DNA of 64,000 nucleotides from an uncultured Pontibacter sp. (GTDB lineage Bacteria > Bacteroidota > Bacteroidia > Cytophagales > Hymenobacteraceae): assembly GCF_947492645.1 (NCBI RefSeq), contig NZ_CANLMZ010000008.1, forward strand, positions 558,001-622,000, written 5' to 3'. The position numbers and the translations under genes were made by a program. The notes under the pieces are model-generated. The model searched no databases. It saw only the letters and a list, made by a program, of their open reading frames with translations, and was not told the DNA's origin. Below are positions 36,556 to 44,769 of the stretch, in pieces. The stretch's first letter is position 1, and every line of letters starts with the position of its first letter.

Positions 36556-36954
36556 ATGAATTTCACCCTATCAAAGTTGCTTAAAAACACCCTGAAGCAA
36601 CTCGCATTTATACTTATACTTGGCACAGCCACCACAGCCTGCCAGGAGAATACCGCGCAGCAAGAAGAGCAAACTGAAACTGCTGCCACAACCAAGCGCC
36701 CTGCTCCTGAGTTTTTTGTGATACCAGAAGAGCTGGTGAAGAAACGCGTCTGGATCTGCGATAACAATACGGCCGATCTTTTTCACGTGAAGCACGACTG
36801 CCCCATACTTATAGCATGCAAAGGGAAAGGCACTTTCCGGAATATGACATTACCCAGAGCCATTGAAGATTACGGACGTTACAACTGCCAGGAATGCGCT
36901 AAAGACCTGGACCACATCTTTGATGAGGATATGCCACGAAACATAGGCGAGTAA
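36556..36954 (+). CDS. Lipoprotein made of the nuclease's Cys/His-rich tail domain
   Basis: About 132 residues from the ATG at 36556, chosen because it begins a lipoprotein signal (ILGTATTAC lipobox); the longer frame from 36478 would overlap the nuclease gene. After a Gln/Glu/Thr-rich linker comes VWICDNN, FHVKHDCPILIACK, and AIEDYGRYNCQEC. These line up with VYLCNST, YHYDKNCSVLKRCK and AIREHGRRADKTC in the preceding nuclease, so the two genes share a domain. It ends 43 bases after the upstream stop codon begins the spacer and is probably co-transcribed. A partner or competitor for the nuclease's ligand is possible. Confidence 0.7.
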   Translation: MNFTLSKLLKNTLKQLAFILILGTATTACQENTAQQEEQTETAATTKRPAPEFFVIPEELVKKRVWICDNNTADLFHVKHDCPILIACKGKGTFRNMTLPRAIEDYGRYNCQECAKDLDHIFDEDMPRNIGE

Positions 36955-37012
36955 CAGCAAACAAAATACTACAGCAATACAATTTGTGGCTGATACGATA
37001 GAAGTATACCAC

Positions 37013-37050
37013 AAAAAAGAGGCTCTTCTTGGTAGAAGAGCCTCTTTTTT
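37013..37050. terminator. Bidirectional terminator
   Basis: A perfect 17-bp stem (37013-37029 with 37034-37050) with loop tggt; A6 on one side and T7 on the other, so it can end transcripts from both convergent units. Confidence 0.92.
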
Positions 37051-37060
37051 TAATGTTAAT

Positions 37061-37912
37061 TTATTTATGCCCTTGCAGCACCAGCAACGGCACCTCTGCC
37101 TGGTAAGTCATTTTTTCGGCCAGGCTTTGGGAGAATAGGTTTTGCAGGAAGCCTTTTTCTTTTCGGAGCACGGCAAGTATACTTCCATTCTCGCGCTTAA
37201 AATAATCTTTAAGTCCTTCGTCGGCGCGTTTGCTTACTATCTCCTGGAAATGGAGTGGCACGCCTGTATACTTTTGTTGCAACTCCAGCCAGAAAGACTC
37301 TGCCTTAGCAGCTGCCTCTGGGCTTGCCTCTTTTACAACGTGCACTACGTCTATATCTGCTCCAAAAACACTACCCAACTCCACTACTTTCTCCAGCGCT
37401 TCTTTATCGCCGGGTGCATAATCGGTAGCATAGATAATTTTGTTTACACCTTGCCATTCTGCTGTGCCAGGCACAGATAACACCGGGCAGTTAACCTCTT
37501 CTATCACAGCTTCTGTGTTGCTTCCGATCAGGAGTTCTTCCATGGTGCTGTCGCAGCCTGTGGTGCCCATCACAATCAGATCGTAGCCTTCGTGCTTTGT
37601 CAGGTGTTCGGTTACATCTGTCAACAAGGCTTCTTTCAGCACAAAATCACACGTAAAATTGCTCTCACGGTTGGCTCCGTAAGTTTCTTCTAGCTGGCTG
37701 CACAGTTGCTTTAGTTTATCGCTTGCGTCGCGCATTTGCTCGCCCAACAGCTCGCTGGCTACCAGGGCTGTTTCAGATGTATCTACAATGGGCAAGTGCA
37801 CCACGTGTATAAGTGTAAGGTGCGCGCCGGCCTGCTGTGCTATTTCTGAGGCAAATTTAACGGCTTTTGTTGCCGTACCCGAGAAGTCTGTGGGGCAAAG
37901 TATTTTTTTCAT
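37061..37912 (-). CDS. Tandem universal stress protein (UspA family)
   Basis: 283 residues made of two Usp domains. The first starts KKILCPTDFSGTATKAVKFA and carries the nucleotide-binding pattern GTTGCDSTMEELLIGSNTE; the second starts NKIIYATDYAPGDKEALEKV, but its matching loop (LAVLRKEKGF) lacks the Gly-rich signature. One ATP-binding and one degenerate domain is common among tandem Usp proteins. The protein is cytoplasmic, and its role in stress tolerance is known only at family level. It stands alone. Confidence 0.93.
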   Translation of the reverse strand: MKKILCPTDFSGTATKAVKFASEIAQQAGAHLTLIHVVHLPIVDTSETALVASELLGEQMRDASDKLKQLCSQLEETYGANRESNFTCDFVLKEALLTDVTEHLTKHEGYDLIVMGTTGCDSTMEELLIGSNTEAVIEEVNCPVLSVPGTAEWQGVNKIIYATDYAPGDKEALEKVVELGSVFGADIDVVHVVKEASPEAAAKAESFWLELQQKYTGVPLHFQEIVSKRADEGLKDYFKRENGSILAVLRKEKGFLQNLFSQSLAEKMTYQAEVPLLVLQGHK

Positions 37913-37961
37913 GTCTGTGCGGTGGATGCAATATTATAGTTTTTCGATGTATACGTAACTG

Positions 37962-37969
37962 CAAAAATA
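37962..37969 (-). promoter_or_regulatory. Possible -7 element of the Usp gene
   Basis: On the minus strand this reads TATTTTTG, matching TAnnTTTG, 49 bases before the ATG. No -33 box was identified. Confidence 0.35.
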
Positions 37970-38063
37970 TAGTGTAACTACAGACCTAAAACTGATGTAC
38001 ATCACCTGCCACCATCGTATTAATCACCGCTAAAACGGTATAAAAACCGCATACTGCCCAAAT

Positions 38064-39125
38064 TCAGATCTGTCTATTTAATTCTTTCACCTCCTGCCAC
38101 GTCCAGTTATACTTTGGCTGCACGGTTTGATAGGCTTGGGCAAAGTATAAAATCACCTCCTGCTTTAACTGCTCTACAGGAATCGTAGAAGTATAAATTT
38201 CTCGCTCAGTCGGGTTGGCGTAAGTGTCTGCCCGTTTTAGGTCTTCTCCGCCAAGCCGTAGAATAGGGCCGGTTTCAGTAACGGCATCATAGGTCCAGCT
38301 GTATCCTGATTGCTCCAACTCGTTGAGCCTTGCAGCAAGCGGTGCCATACTTATACGGGGCAGCGTAGCCCTTGAGGCAATATCCACCCACGTAGTATAC
38401 TTATACTCTAGTTCGTAGCGGTTTTGTTCGTAGCAGGTTAACACAATATCGAAGCCCTTGGTGCGGCTAAACAGCGCATAATAATGCATCGGGTGTGCTG
38501 TCTCAATAATGATCAGCCCTACTTCGGGCTTTCGGGTTAGTTTGGTGGAGGGCTTATACATGTCGCGGTAACCTAGCAGCACACTTGCCACTTCATCTTC
38601 CCAGGAGCCCTTTTCCCAGTCCGGGTCTTGCAGTACACGGCCAAACTCCCTTAGAAAGTAAGTAAACTTTTTAGTGCATTGCAGCACCTCCTTCTCCTCC
38701 ATCTCATCAGCCTCGAAAGGCTTGTAAAACAGCTCCCGCTCTTTAGCATTAATCCAGCAAACCAGCTTTAGCGCCTCACCTGCCAGCGGGTGGTTCAGGT
38801 CCAGTTCTCTGAAGTCTCCGATCAAGGCCATTTGCCGCAGCAGTTCCTCGTTTTGCAAGGCTTTCTCTGGGTTTAGCAAGGCCCAAACGCCCACAAACCC
38901 ATCTATATCAAAATGGTTGGCAGACACATAGGGCAAATCCAGATCCGGCAGGTTTTTCCGCATGGCATTAAGTACAATGGCTGCACTTGTATCATCTTTT
39001 ATACTTTCGGGAGTGGGAGCACCTTTCCAATGCGATAGCATAAAGCCGTTTGGGTGTGTGCTGTCAACTACAATAGCTCTGTGCTTTTTGAGATCTGTGA
39101 AGGGGAGAAATGTTCGCTTTTGCAT
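38064..39125 (-). CDS. Conserved protein of unknown function (DUF6687-like)
   Basis: 353 residues, no signal peptide or membrane span. It opens with DSTHPNGFMLSHWKGAPTPE and DDTSAAIVLNA, has the acidic/His motif VSANHFDIDGFVGVW at about residue 85-99, and a Trp-rich C-terminal region (QPKYNWTWQEVKELN). The pattern recalls the family annotated as DUF6687; I am not certain of the number. The His/Asp-rich motif could bind metal, as in DHH-type phosphoesterases, but the rest does not confirm it. It is a single gene, convergent to nothing close. Confidence 0.7.
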   Translation of the reverse strand: MQKRTFLPFTDLKKHRAIVVDSTHPNGFMLSHWKGAPTPESIKDDTSAAIVLNAMRKNLPDLDLPYVSANHFDIDGFVGVWALLNPEKALQNEELLRQMALIGDFRELDLNHPLAGEALKLVCWINAKERELFYKPFEADEMEEKEVLQCTKKFTYFLREFGRVLQDPDWEKGSWEDEVASVLLGYRDMYKPSTKLTRKPEVGLIIIETAHPMHYYALFSRTKGFDIVLTCYEQNRYELEYKYTTWVDIASRATLPRISMAPLAARLNELEQSGYSWTYDAVTETGPILRLGGEDLKRADTYANPTEREIYTSTIPVEQLKQEVILYFAQAYQTVQPKYNWTWQEVKELNRQI

Positions 39126-39198
39126 GGCTAAAGGTAAGTATAAAACTGATGGCAGTAAACCCGCAACTACTCAGAAATAAGATTGAGGGACAGGCAAG

Positions 39199-39498
39199 CT
39201 ACTTTTTACGCCTGTTTTTGCCTCTGCGGTTCGAGATGCGCTCCACACGCTTATTTTTTACCCACTTCAGGTACTTCTGCAGCGCTTCTGCCTTTTGCAG
39301 CGCCTCTATAGAGTTGTATTCCTGGGCCAGTTCCTGGTTACTCAGGCTCAGGTGGATGGTACTATGGCAGGGCTGGCAAAGCTCAGCGGTAGCACCATAG
39401 CGGCCTCCCTCCTCGCGTGGCACCAGGTGGTGCCGCGAAAGGCTTTGCACCTCACGACTGCACAACTCACACACAAGATCTGTTTGCTTTTTACCCAT
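39199..39498 (-). CDS. Small HNH endonuclease-family protein
   Basis: About 100 residues from the ATG at 39496-39498; the frame continues upstream to 39570, but those residues do not resemble the family. The HNH fold is shown by CELC, then LSRHHLVPREEGG and ELCQPCHSTIH, where two CxxC-type pairs would bind zinc and the HH/H residues would be catalytic. The C-terminal half is helical and very basic (RISNRRGKNRRKK), suited to binding nucleic acid. No restriction or phage genes are adjacent, so its target is not evident. Confidence 0.85.
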   Translation of the reverse strand: MGKKQTDLVCELCSREVQSLSRHHLVPREEGGRYGATAELCQPCHSTIHLSLSNQELAQEYNSIEALQKAEALQKYLKWVKNKRVERISNRRGKNRRKK

Positions 39499-39632
39499 CT
39501 TTCTTAATACAAACAGATGAGCCTTTTGGTTAATAAAATTGAGCTGCAGCCTAACGTTATACTTATGCATTGAAGTAAAGTCGAAGCGTAAGATCCTTAG
39601 CCACCTGAACCGTAATCACACAGCACTACAAA

Positions 39633-39670
39633 CAAAAAGCGAGAACCAATGGTATAGTTCTCGCTTTTTG
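39633..39670 (-). terminator. Terminator of the signalling operon
   Basis: A perfect 14-bp stem (39633-39646 with 39657-39670); on the minus strand the transcript ends in a T-run. It lies 18 bases after the receiver gene's stop codon. Confidence 0.88.
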
Positions 39671-39688
39671 AAGTATCGTTGTTTTAGC

Positions 39689-40108
39689 TTAATACGATAT
39701 GTTGTTCTTTATCTCGTGTGAGTAGTAATTATTGCCACTATACAGCGTTTGCAAAGCCTCGCGCAACTCATCCGGTTCAGCGCTTTTAAGCAAGTAACCA
39801 TGCACTCCCTCTTCCAGCAACTTCTCAACTAAAGACTCTTCGCCGTACATCGAAACAATCAATATCTTTACTTCCGGGAATTTACTGATCAGGTAACGGG
39901 ATGTGGCAATGCCATCCATTTCAGGCATCTCTAAATCGAGCATAACAATATCGGGCAACTTATTTTCGATTTTTTCGATAAGCTCTGCCCCGTTGCATGC
40001 ATCAGCAATCAGATGTATTTCGTCGTAAGCCTTTAAAATCTCCATTACACCCTTTCTAAAAAGGGTATGATCATCGGCGATTGCAAGAGTAAATGGCTGA
40101 TATTTCAT
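39689..40108 (-). CDS. Stand-alone NarL-type receiver protein without DNA-binding domain
   Basis: About 139 residues from the ATG at 40106-40108 (the open frame extends to 40153 inside the kinase gene). The receiver fold is complete: the acidic pair in AIADDHTLFR, phospho-acceptor Asp in IVMLDLEMPEMDG, the Ser/Thr position in ILIVSMYGEE and Lys in GYLLKSAEPDEL. These blocks are those of NarL-family regulators, but the protein ends shortly after the linker (GNNYYSHEIK) and has no LuxR HTH. It is the last gene of a four-gene operon and is expected to receive phosphate from the neighbouring kinase and act through a partner. Confidence 0.9.
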   Translation of the reverse strand: MKYQPFTLAIADDHTLFRKGVMEILKAYDEIHLIADACNGAELIEKIENKLPDIVMLDLEMPEMDGIATSRYLISKFPEVKILIVSMYGEESLVEKLLEEGVHGYLLKSAEPDELREALQTLYSGNNYYSHEIKNNISY

Positions 40109-40134
40109 TATATAGCCTGTAAGTTTGTTTAAAT

Positions 40135-40914
40135 TTAAGAAATTGGAATGCAAATATCAGCTTTTGTACCCGAATTTTTAGCTGAGTGGTAAGCAAAAGT
40201 ACCATTAAGTAGATGAATTCTTGCCTGTAAGTTCATTAACCCTAGTCCCTGGCTGCTGTTTTCCTGAGACTCCATCAATTTTTTGTAATCAAAACCTACT
40301 CCGTTATCTGTATATGTTAGGTACAGTTCCTGTTCGCTGAACTGCAACTGCACGGTTACTATACTTGCGTTAGCGTGTTTAAGTGTATTGTTTAGCAACT
40401 CCTGCACTACCCGGTAAAGCGAAAGTTCGAGTTTAGGAGCTATACGCCTGTTGTTATCATTACAAATAAGCTCCATGGTTGTACCGGAAGTTTCTGGCAA
40501 GGACCGTTTCATGGCGTCCAGGGCACGCTGCAAACCCATTTTTTCGAGCACAACAGGCATTAAACCATGCGATATGCGGCGCACATTGCCAATTACATCA
40601 TCCAGCATGCTCTTAATACCTTGTCCGTTTGTCTTATCCTGCAGGGGGGCTATAAGTTGGTGCAGGTTTAACTTTACGAGCGCAAGTGTAGCGCCAACAT
40701 CGTCGTGCAGGTCGCGGGCTACGCGGCGGCGTTCCTCCTCCTGCGCCTCTAAGGTGGCATCAAGTATCTGGCGTTGCTTCATTTCCTGGATCTCGCGGAG
40801 TTGCACCTGGTGCTGCAGCATACGCCGCTGGTACATAAACACGAAGCCTATAATGCCAATGGCCAGGGCAAGTAAAACAGGTGTAATGTATAAAACAGGT
40901 TCCAGCGTTTTCAA
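40135..40914 (-). CDS. NarX/LiaS-type sensor histidine kinase
   Basis: 259 residues with one N-terminal membrane span (about 8-28), a coiled-coil linker, the HisKA_3 box RRVARDLHDDVGATLALVK with the phosphorylated His, and an HATPase domain with VVQELLNNTLKHANA, YTDNGVGFD and SSQGLGLMNLQARIHLL. There is no extracytoplasmic sensor domain, so the signal may come through the upstream membrane protein. The start appears to be a TTG overlapping the TGA stop of that gene, which implies translational coupling. The cognate receiver gene follows 26 bases later. Confidence 0.9.
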   Translation of the reverse strand: MKTLEPVLYITPVLLALAIGIIGFVFMYQRRMLQHQVQLREIQEMKQRQILDATLEAQEEERRRVARDLHDDVGATLALVKLNLHQLIAPLQDKTNGQGIKSMLDDVIGNVRRISHGLMPVVLEKMGLQRALDAMKRSLPETSGTTMELICNDNNRRIAPKLELSLYRVVQELLNNTLKHANASIVTVQLQFSEQELYLTYTDNGVGFDYKKLMESQENSSQGLGLMNLQARIHLLNGTFAYHSAKNSGTKADICIPIS

Positions 40915-41573
40915 TTTCTAGCTAATCTCTTTAAAATGAACACCAATGCAATATTGAAAAATATATTTAGCACCAAGATAATGGAAATGCATATTCGGGC
41001 CGCATCATACGACTCGGCAAGAGCAGCGTTGAACATGATAGATGACATGGTACTACCTGACTTAACGATCAGCAATGCGCAACTTAACAAAAACACCGGG
41101 TCCCTATCCAGGTAAGTAATGCTTAGGTCGTTGGCAACTTTGTAAAAGTATAAAATCGCAATACTGATAAGCAGTACGTTTTCCACCATTTTCACCATAG
41201 AATTCATCTGCATGATGCCTTCACCAAACACGGCGTTACCAATGCTGAACAAGATGAATAAACAGGTTGAGACCAGAATGCTGCGCTTAAAGTACTTCCG
41301 CTTAAAGCTTTGGTAATAGATGGCCGCAAGTATGCTAAACTCTATGGGGCTGTACAGGTGCTGCAGCCAGATATTATTGCTTGTGCCCAGGTACACAGTA
41401 ATTTGCCCCGCAGCCTCTATTGCTACTGTTGATAAAATAAAAAGGAACAGGAGCTTGAACTGCCTGTTGTTATTTTTGAGCAGCAGCAAAAGGGCTACTA
41501 TAAAAGGTAATAGTGGGCTAAAAGAGGAAACCTCAATCATCCACGGGTAAACTTTTCGTAAAAAAAACTCCAT
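40911..41573 (-). CDS. Polytopic membrane protein of a signalling operon, unknown family
   Basis: About 220 residues from the ATG at 41571-41573; the longer frame starts from a TTG. There are six or seven hydrophobic segments (for example LLPFIVALLLLLK, LLFLFILSTVAIEA, ILVSTCLFILFSIG) with few charged residues inside, and no named domain I can recognise. Its start codon overlaps the stop of the small upstream gene (TAATG), and its stop overlaps the start of the kinase gene. With the kinase lacking its own sensor, this protein is the natural candidate for the sensing or transport part. Confidence 0.75.
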   Translation of the reverse strand: MEFFLRKVYPWMIEVSSFSPLLPFIVALLLLLKNNNRQFKLLFLFILSTVAIEAAGQITVYLGTSNNIWLQHLYSPIEFSILAAIYYQSFKRKYFKRSILVSTCLFILFSIGNAVFGEGIMQMNSMVKMVENVLLISIAILYFYKVANDLSITYLDRDPVFLLSCALLIVKSGSTMSSIMFNAALAESYDAARICISIILVLNIFFNIALVFILKRLARN

Positions 41574-41899
41574 TAACCTATTAAACCACCTCCTGTGCTG
41601 CAATCCGGAGGACAGATTTTGGAGCTGTCCACCACCAGGTCTTCCACGTCGTTTCCGGCTGCGTCAGCGCCTACAAGCACCAACTGTTTCTGGCCTTTTT
41701 CATCGCGTGCATAATAAATGCGTATGCCCATGCATCCTTCCTGGTCCAGGAGCCGCTGCAGAATTTCACGGCCATAAAAATGTGCTTTTATAACTGTATT
41801 CTCAGCTCCCTCAGCTTCTGCTCTGCGGTAGTTCGCTGTCCATTCGGCTGCCAGCGCACGATCTATTGGTGCACCTTCTGTACCGTCAAATTTTGCCAT
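41573..41899 (-). CDS. Small soluble protein with Cys-containing tail, first gene of a signalling operon
   Basis: 108 residues with no signal peptide or membrane span. It has an Ala/Glu-rich helical first half (RALAAEWTANYRRAEAE), HFYGREILQRLLDQEG, a strand with MGIRIYYARDEKGQKQLVLVG, and a C-terminal tail CPPDCSTGGGLIG. I recall similar uncharacterised proteins in other Bacteroidota next to kinases, but know no function. The C-x3-C tail could bind metal or form a disulfide. The gene starts a tightly coupled unit with a membrane protein, a histidine kinase and a receiver. Confidence 0.75.
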   Translation of the reverse strand: MAKFDGTEGAPIDRALAAEWTANYRRAEAEGAENTVIKAHFYGREILQRLLDQEGCMGIRIYYARDEKGQKQLVLVGADAAGNDVEDLVVDSSKICPPDCSTGGGLIG

Positions 41900-42002
41900 T
41901 TTTTCTTTGTTAAGGGTTAGAACACTAAATATAGGAATTTACTAATTTACAATTATAAAGCATGCGTCATTAAATCATAATTAAAAACATATATTTAGCA
42001 TT

Positions 42003-42815
42003 ATGGAAGACTATGATTTATACTTTGAAACCAATCGCAACCTCTGGAATCAGAAAACGCCGGTACACTTAGCGTCTGAGTTTTATAACATGCAGGCATT
42101 TATGGCTGGCCAAACGTCGTTAAATCAGATTGAACTTGCAGAGTTAGGCGATGTGGCAGGCAAAAGCATGCTGCATCTGCAATGCCATTTTGGGCAGGAC
42201 ACGCTATCGTGGGCACGTTTAGGGGCAGATGCAACCGGTATTGATATAGCGGACGAAGCCATAAAACAGGCGCGGGCTTTAAATGAGCAACTTAACCTGA
42301 AAGCAAAGTTCGTGCGCTCTAACCTCTACGACCTCAAAGAGAACCTGCAAGGCCAGTTCGACATTGTTTTTACATCTTATGGCACCATTGGCTGGCTACC
42401 TGACCTGAACAAGTGGGCCGATATCATAAACCACTTCCTGAAGCCCGGAGGCACCTTCTACATAGCAGAGTTCCATCCGGTGCTTTGGATGTTTGACGAT
42501 AATTTTGAGAAGATCGTTTATCCTTACCTTAACAACCACAAGCCAATTGTGACAGAAACCACCGGCACATACGCTGAACGTGATGCAGCTATTACGCATA
42601 AAGAATATGGCTGGAACCATGGCTTGGGCGAAGTAGTGACAGCGCTTACCAGCCGTGGCATTTTACCGGAGTTCTTGCATGAGTATCCTTACTCGCCTTA
42701 CAACTGCTTTGCCAACATGGTGCAGGGCGAAGATGGCTATTGGCGCATTAAAGGCTTTGAGAACATGTTACCAATGGTATATTCCATTAAAGCCACCAAG
42801 CAGGAAAGCATGTAA
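42003..42815 (+). CDS. Class I SAM-dependent methyltransferase
   Basis: 270 residues with a Rossmann-like methyltransferase core in the middle: motif I reads SMLHLQCHFGQDTLSWARLGA, motif II follows at TGIDIADEAIKQARAL, then FDIVFTSYGTIGWLPDL, and FLKPGGTFYIAEFHP. Motif I has LQCHFG in place of the usual E/DxGxG, as in a well-known SmtA-like subgroup. The acceptor is not known. The gene is divergent from the signalling operon, across a 103-base AT-rich promoter region. Confidence 0.92.
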   Translation: MEDYDLYFETNRNLWNQKTPVHLASEFYNMQAFMAGQTSLNQIELAELGDVAGKSMLHLQCHFGQDTLSWARLGADATGIDIADEAIKQARALNEQLNLKAKFVRSNLYDLKENLQGQFDIVFTSYGTIGWLPDLNKWADIINHFLKPGGTFYIAEFHPVLWMFDDNFEKIVYPYLNNHKPIVTETTGTYAERDAAITHKEYGWNHGLGEVVTALTSRGILPEFLHEYPYSPYNCFANMVQGEDGYWRIKGFENMLPMVYSIKATKQESM

Positions 42816-42940
42816 AGCAAAATGTAAGACTAACCTTTATTTTTATTCTAATGCCCTGCCTACAGAGGTGCTTCTTTTAACCTCTGCGCTAAAACACACG
42901 CCCGAAAAAGGAAGTTGAAAGTATAAATCGAAATACATTT

Positions 42941-42948
42941 TACATTTG
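42941..42948 (+). promoter_or_regulatory. Candidate thioredoxin promoter
   Basis: TACATTTG matches TAnnTTTG; a TTG lies at 42915-42917, 23 bases upstream, within the range reported for Bacteroidota. The start codon follows 41 bases later. Confidence 0.5.
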
Positions 42949-42989
42949 CAGCCGTACAAAGTATAAACCAGCATAAAGCACTTTTAACT

Positions 42990-43295
42990 ATGGCTAAGAA
43001 ATCATTTAAGGAGTTAATCAGCAGCCCAGGCATGCCCGTTTTAGTTGACTTTTACGCAGACTGGTGTGGCCCCTGCAAAGCAATGAGCCCGGTTATACAG
43101 CAGCTTGCCAACCAATACAACGGTAAAATAAAGGTGATCAAGGTAAACGTAGACAATAACCAGAGTGCAGCAGCGCAGTTTAAGGTGCAGGGTGTGCCTA
43201 CATTTATACTTTTTAACAAAGGCCAGCAAGTATGGCGGCAGTCTGGGGCTATACCGGCACAGCAGCTAACGCAGGTTATACAGCAGTATGTTTGA
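42990..43295 (+). CDS. trxA: Thioredoxin
   Basis: A 101-residue single thioredoxin domain with the redox motif WCGPCK (Trp25, Cys26 to Cys29) preceded by VLVDFYAD, and the cis-proline loop QGVPTFILF. There is no signal peptide, so it acts in the cytoplasm, reducing disulfides with electrons from thioredoxin reductase. The N-terminal segment (KKSFKELISSPGMP) is short, as in small TrxA variants. It stands alone between a methyltransferase gene and the convergent histidine kinase. Confidence 0.95.
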   Translation: MAKKSFKELISSPGMPVLVDFYADWCGPCKAMSPVIQQLANQYNGKIKVIKVNVDNNQSAAAQFKVQGVPTFILFNKGQQVWRQSGAIPAQQLTQVIQQYV

Positions 43296-43392
43296 CTAGC
43301 TTCGCGGTTGATGATAAATTATACTTAAGATGATAGCATGTTTGCACTACACATGAAGCCTTGGCAGCCCAAAGCAAAGCTTTTACAAACAC

Positions 43393-44769
43393 TTAACTGT
43401 TCAGCATCTTCAGTTGCAGCGTAAATACTGTTTCGCCGGGTTTGGTGCTTACCCTGATAGTGCCGCCGTGCTGTTGCATTACCTGTTTCGAGAGGCTTAG
43501 GCCAATGCCCGAGCCCTGTTTCTTGGTTGTGTAGAAAGGTATAAAAATCTTGTCCAGCACATCTTCCGGAATTCCCGGCCCATTGTCTACAACATCAATT
43601 CGCAGCTTATCGCGCTCTTGTTCCGGCAAATAGGCAACAACTTCCACACATGGTGTAGTTGAGCTCTGGCAAGCTTCCATTCCGTTTTTAATCAGGTTGA
43701 TAAGCACCTGCTCCAGTTGTTCTTCATCTCCCATAATTGCTGCCTTATCATCAGGCAAGTACATTTTAAGGGAAACATGATGGGTTTGCATATCGGCCTC
43801 CAGCAGGCGGTGCACGCTGCGCAGCAGCTCTGCTACTTTAAGCGGACGTAGCTCGGGGGCAGGCAGGCGCATCAGGCGGCGGTAATTTTGCACGAAGTTA
43901 AGCATGCCGGCACTTCTTCTCTCAATAGTTTGCAGCCCGGCCTGTATATCTTCCAGGCTCTCCTCTTCAATCTCTTCTCCTGCTTTATACTTTTCTACTA
44001 CATCGGTTTGCACCAGGCTGCTTATTGTAGCGGTTAGTGATATGACAGGCGTAATGGAGTTCATGATCTCATGGGTGAGCACCCGGATAACTTTTTGCCA
44101 GGTTTGCAGCTCTTTCTCCTCCAATTCGGATTGTATGTTCTGCAGCGTAACAATTTTAAGCTTATGCCCCTGCGATATCATCTCTGTTACATGCACATTC
44201 AGCAGCAATTGGTTTTGGCCAGCCTGTACCGTAATCAAGGCTTTGCCGTTATTGCCGGTGTTTTTCAGGGCCTGCACCAACTCGGGACTAACCCGGTGCA
44301 GGGCATCCACGTGCTGCAAATATGCCACGTGCAGCATTTCTTTCACGGCCTGATTGGCCAGGAGCACATTACCATGTTCATCAAATGTAAGTATACCCAC
44401 GCTTACCTGCTCCACGATGGCCTGCAGGTAGTGATAATTTGCCTCCTGCTCTGCTTTGATGCGCATAAAAGCATCTGATATGGCATTAAAGCTTTGGTAG
44501 AGGTTTTGGTAAGATGTGTTTTTATTATTAGAGGCGAAGCGTTGCGTAAAATCGGAGTGCAGCATGGCCTGCAAAAAACTGCTGATGTCGCGGTTTGTGC
44601 GTTCTACAAAGTATACCAGATCATAGATCAGGAACAGGGCCAGCAAAAAAAGGCAGAAGGCCGTCACATACCAATCGGTGCGGTTCAGGATTACCAGGAA
44701 GCCCACAATCACTATAACTAGCAACAGCAGGCGCAAAAGCAGATTTAGCCGGAACCCTCTAAAGACCAT
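43393..44769 (-). CDS. NtrB-type membrane histidine kinase
   Basis: 458 residues with two adjacent N-terminal membrane spans and almost no periplasmic loop, a HAMP-like helical region, a PAS-type domain (LQAIVEQVSVGILTFDEHGN), then HEIMNSITPVISL with the phosphorylated His, the N box QVLINLIKNGMEACQ, and G boxes DNGPGIPEDV and GSGIGLSLSKQV. It is the partner of the NtrC-type regulator upstream, which it overlaps by 11 bases. The pair is divergent from an ABC-exporter operon and most likely controls it. Confidence 0.92.
   Translation of the reverse strand: MVFRGFRLNLLLRLLLLVIVIVGFLVILNRTDWYVTAFCLFLLALFLIYDLVYFVERTNRDISSFLQAMLHSDFTQRFASNNKNTSYQNLYQSFNAISDAFMRIKAEQEANYHYLQAIVEQVSVGILTFDEHGNVLLANQAVKEMLHVAYLQHVDALHRVSPELVQALKNTGNNGKALITVQAGQNQLLLNVHVTEMISQGHKLKIVTLQNIQSELEEKELQTWQKVIRVLTHEIMNSITPVISLTATISSLVQTDVVEKYKAGEEIEEESLEDIQAGLQTIERRSAGMLNFVQNYRRLMRLPAPELRPLKVAELLRSVHRLLEADMQTHHVSLKMYLPDDKAAIMGDEEQLEQVLINLIKNGMEACQSSTTPCVEVVAYLPEQERDKLRIDVVDNGPGIPEDVLDKIFIPFYTTKKQGSGIGLSLSKQVMQQHGGTIRVSTKPGETVFTLQLKMLNS

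Noticed and set aside
39499..39570. N-terminal extension of the HNH protein
   Set aside because: The added residues do not resemble HNH proteins and the ATG at 39498 gives a normal start.
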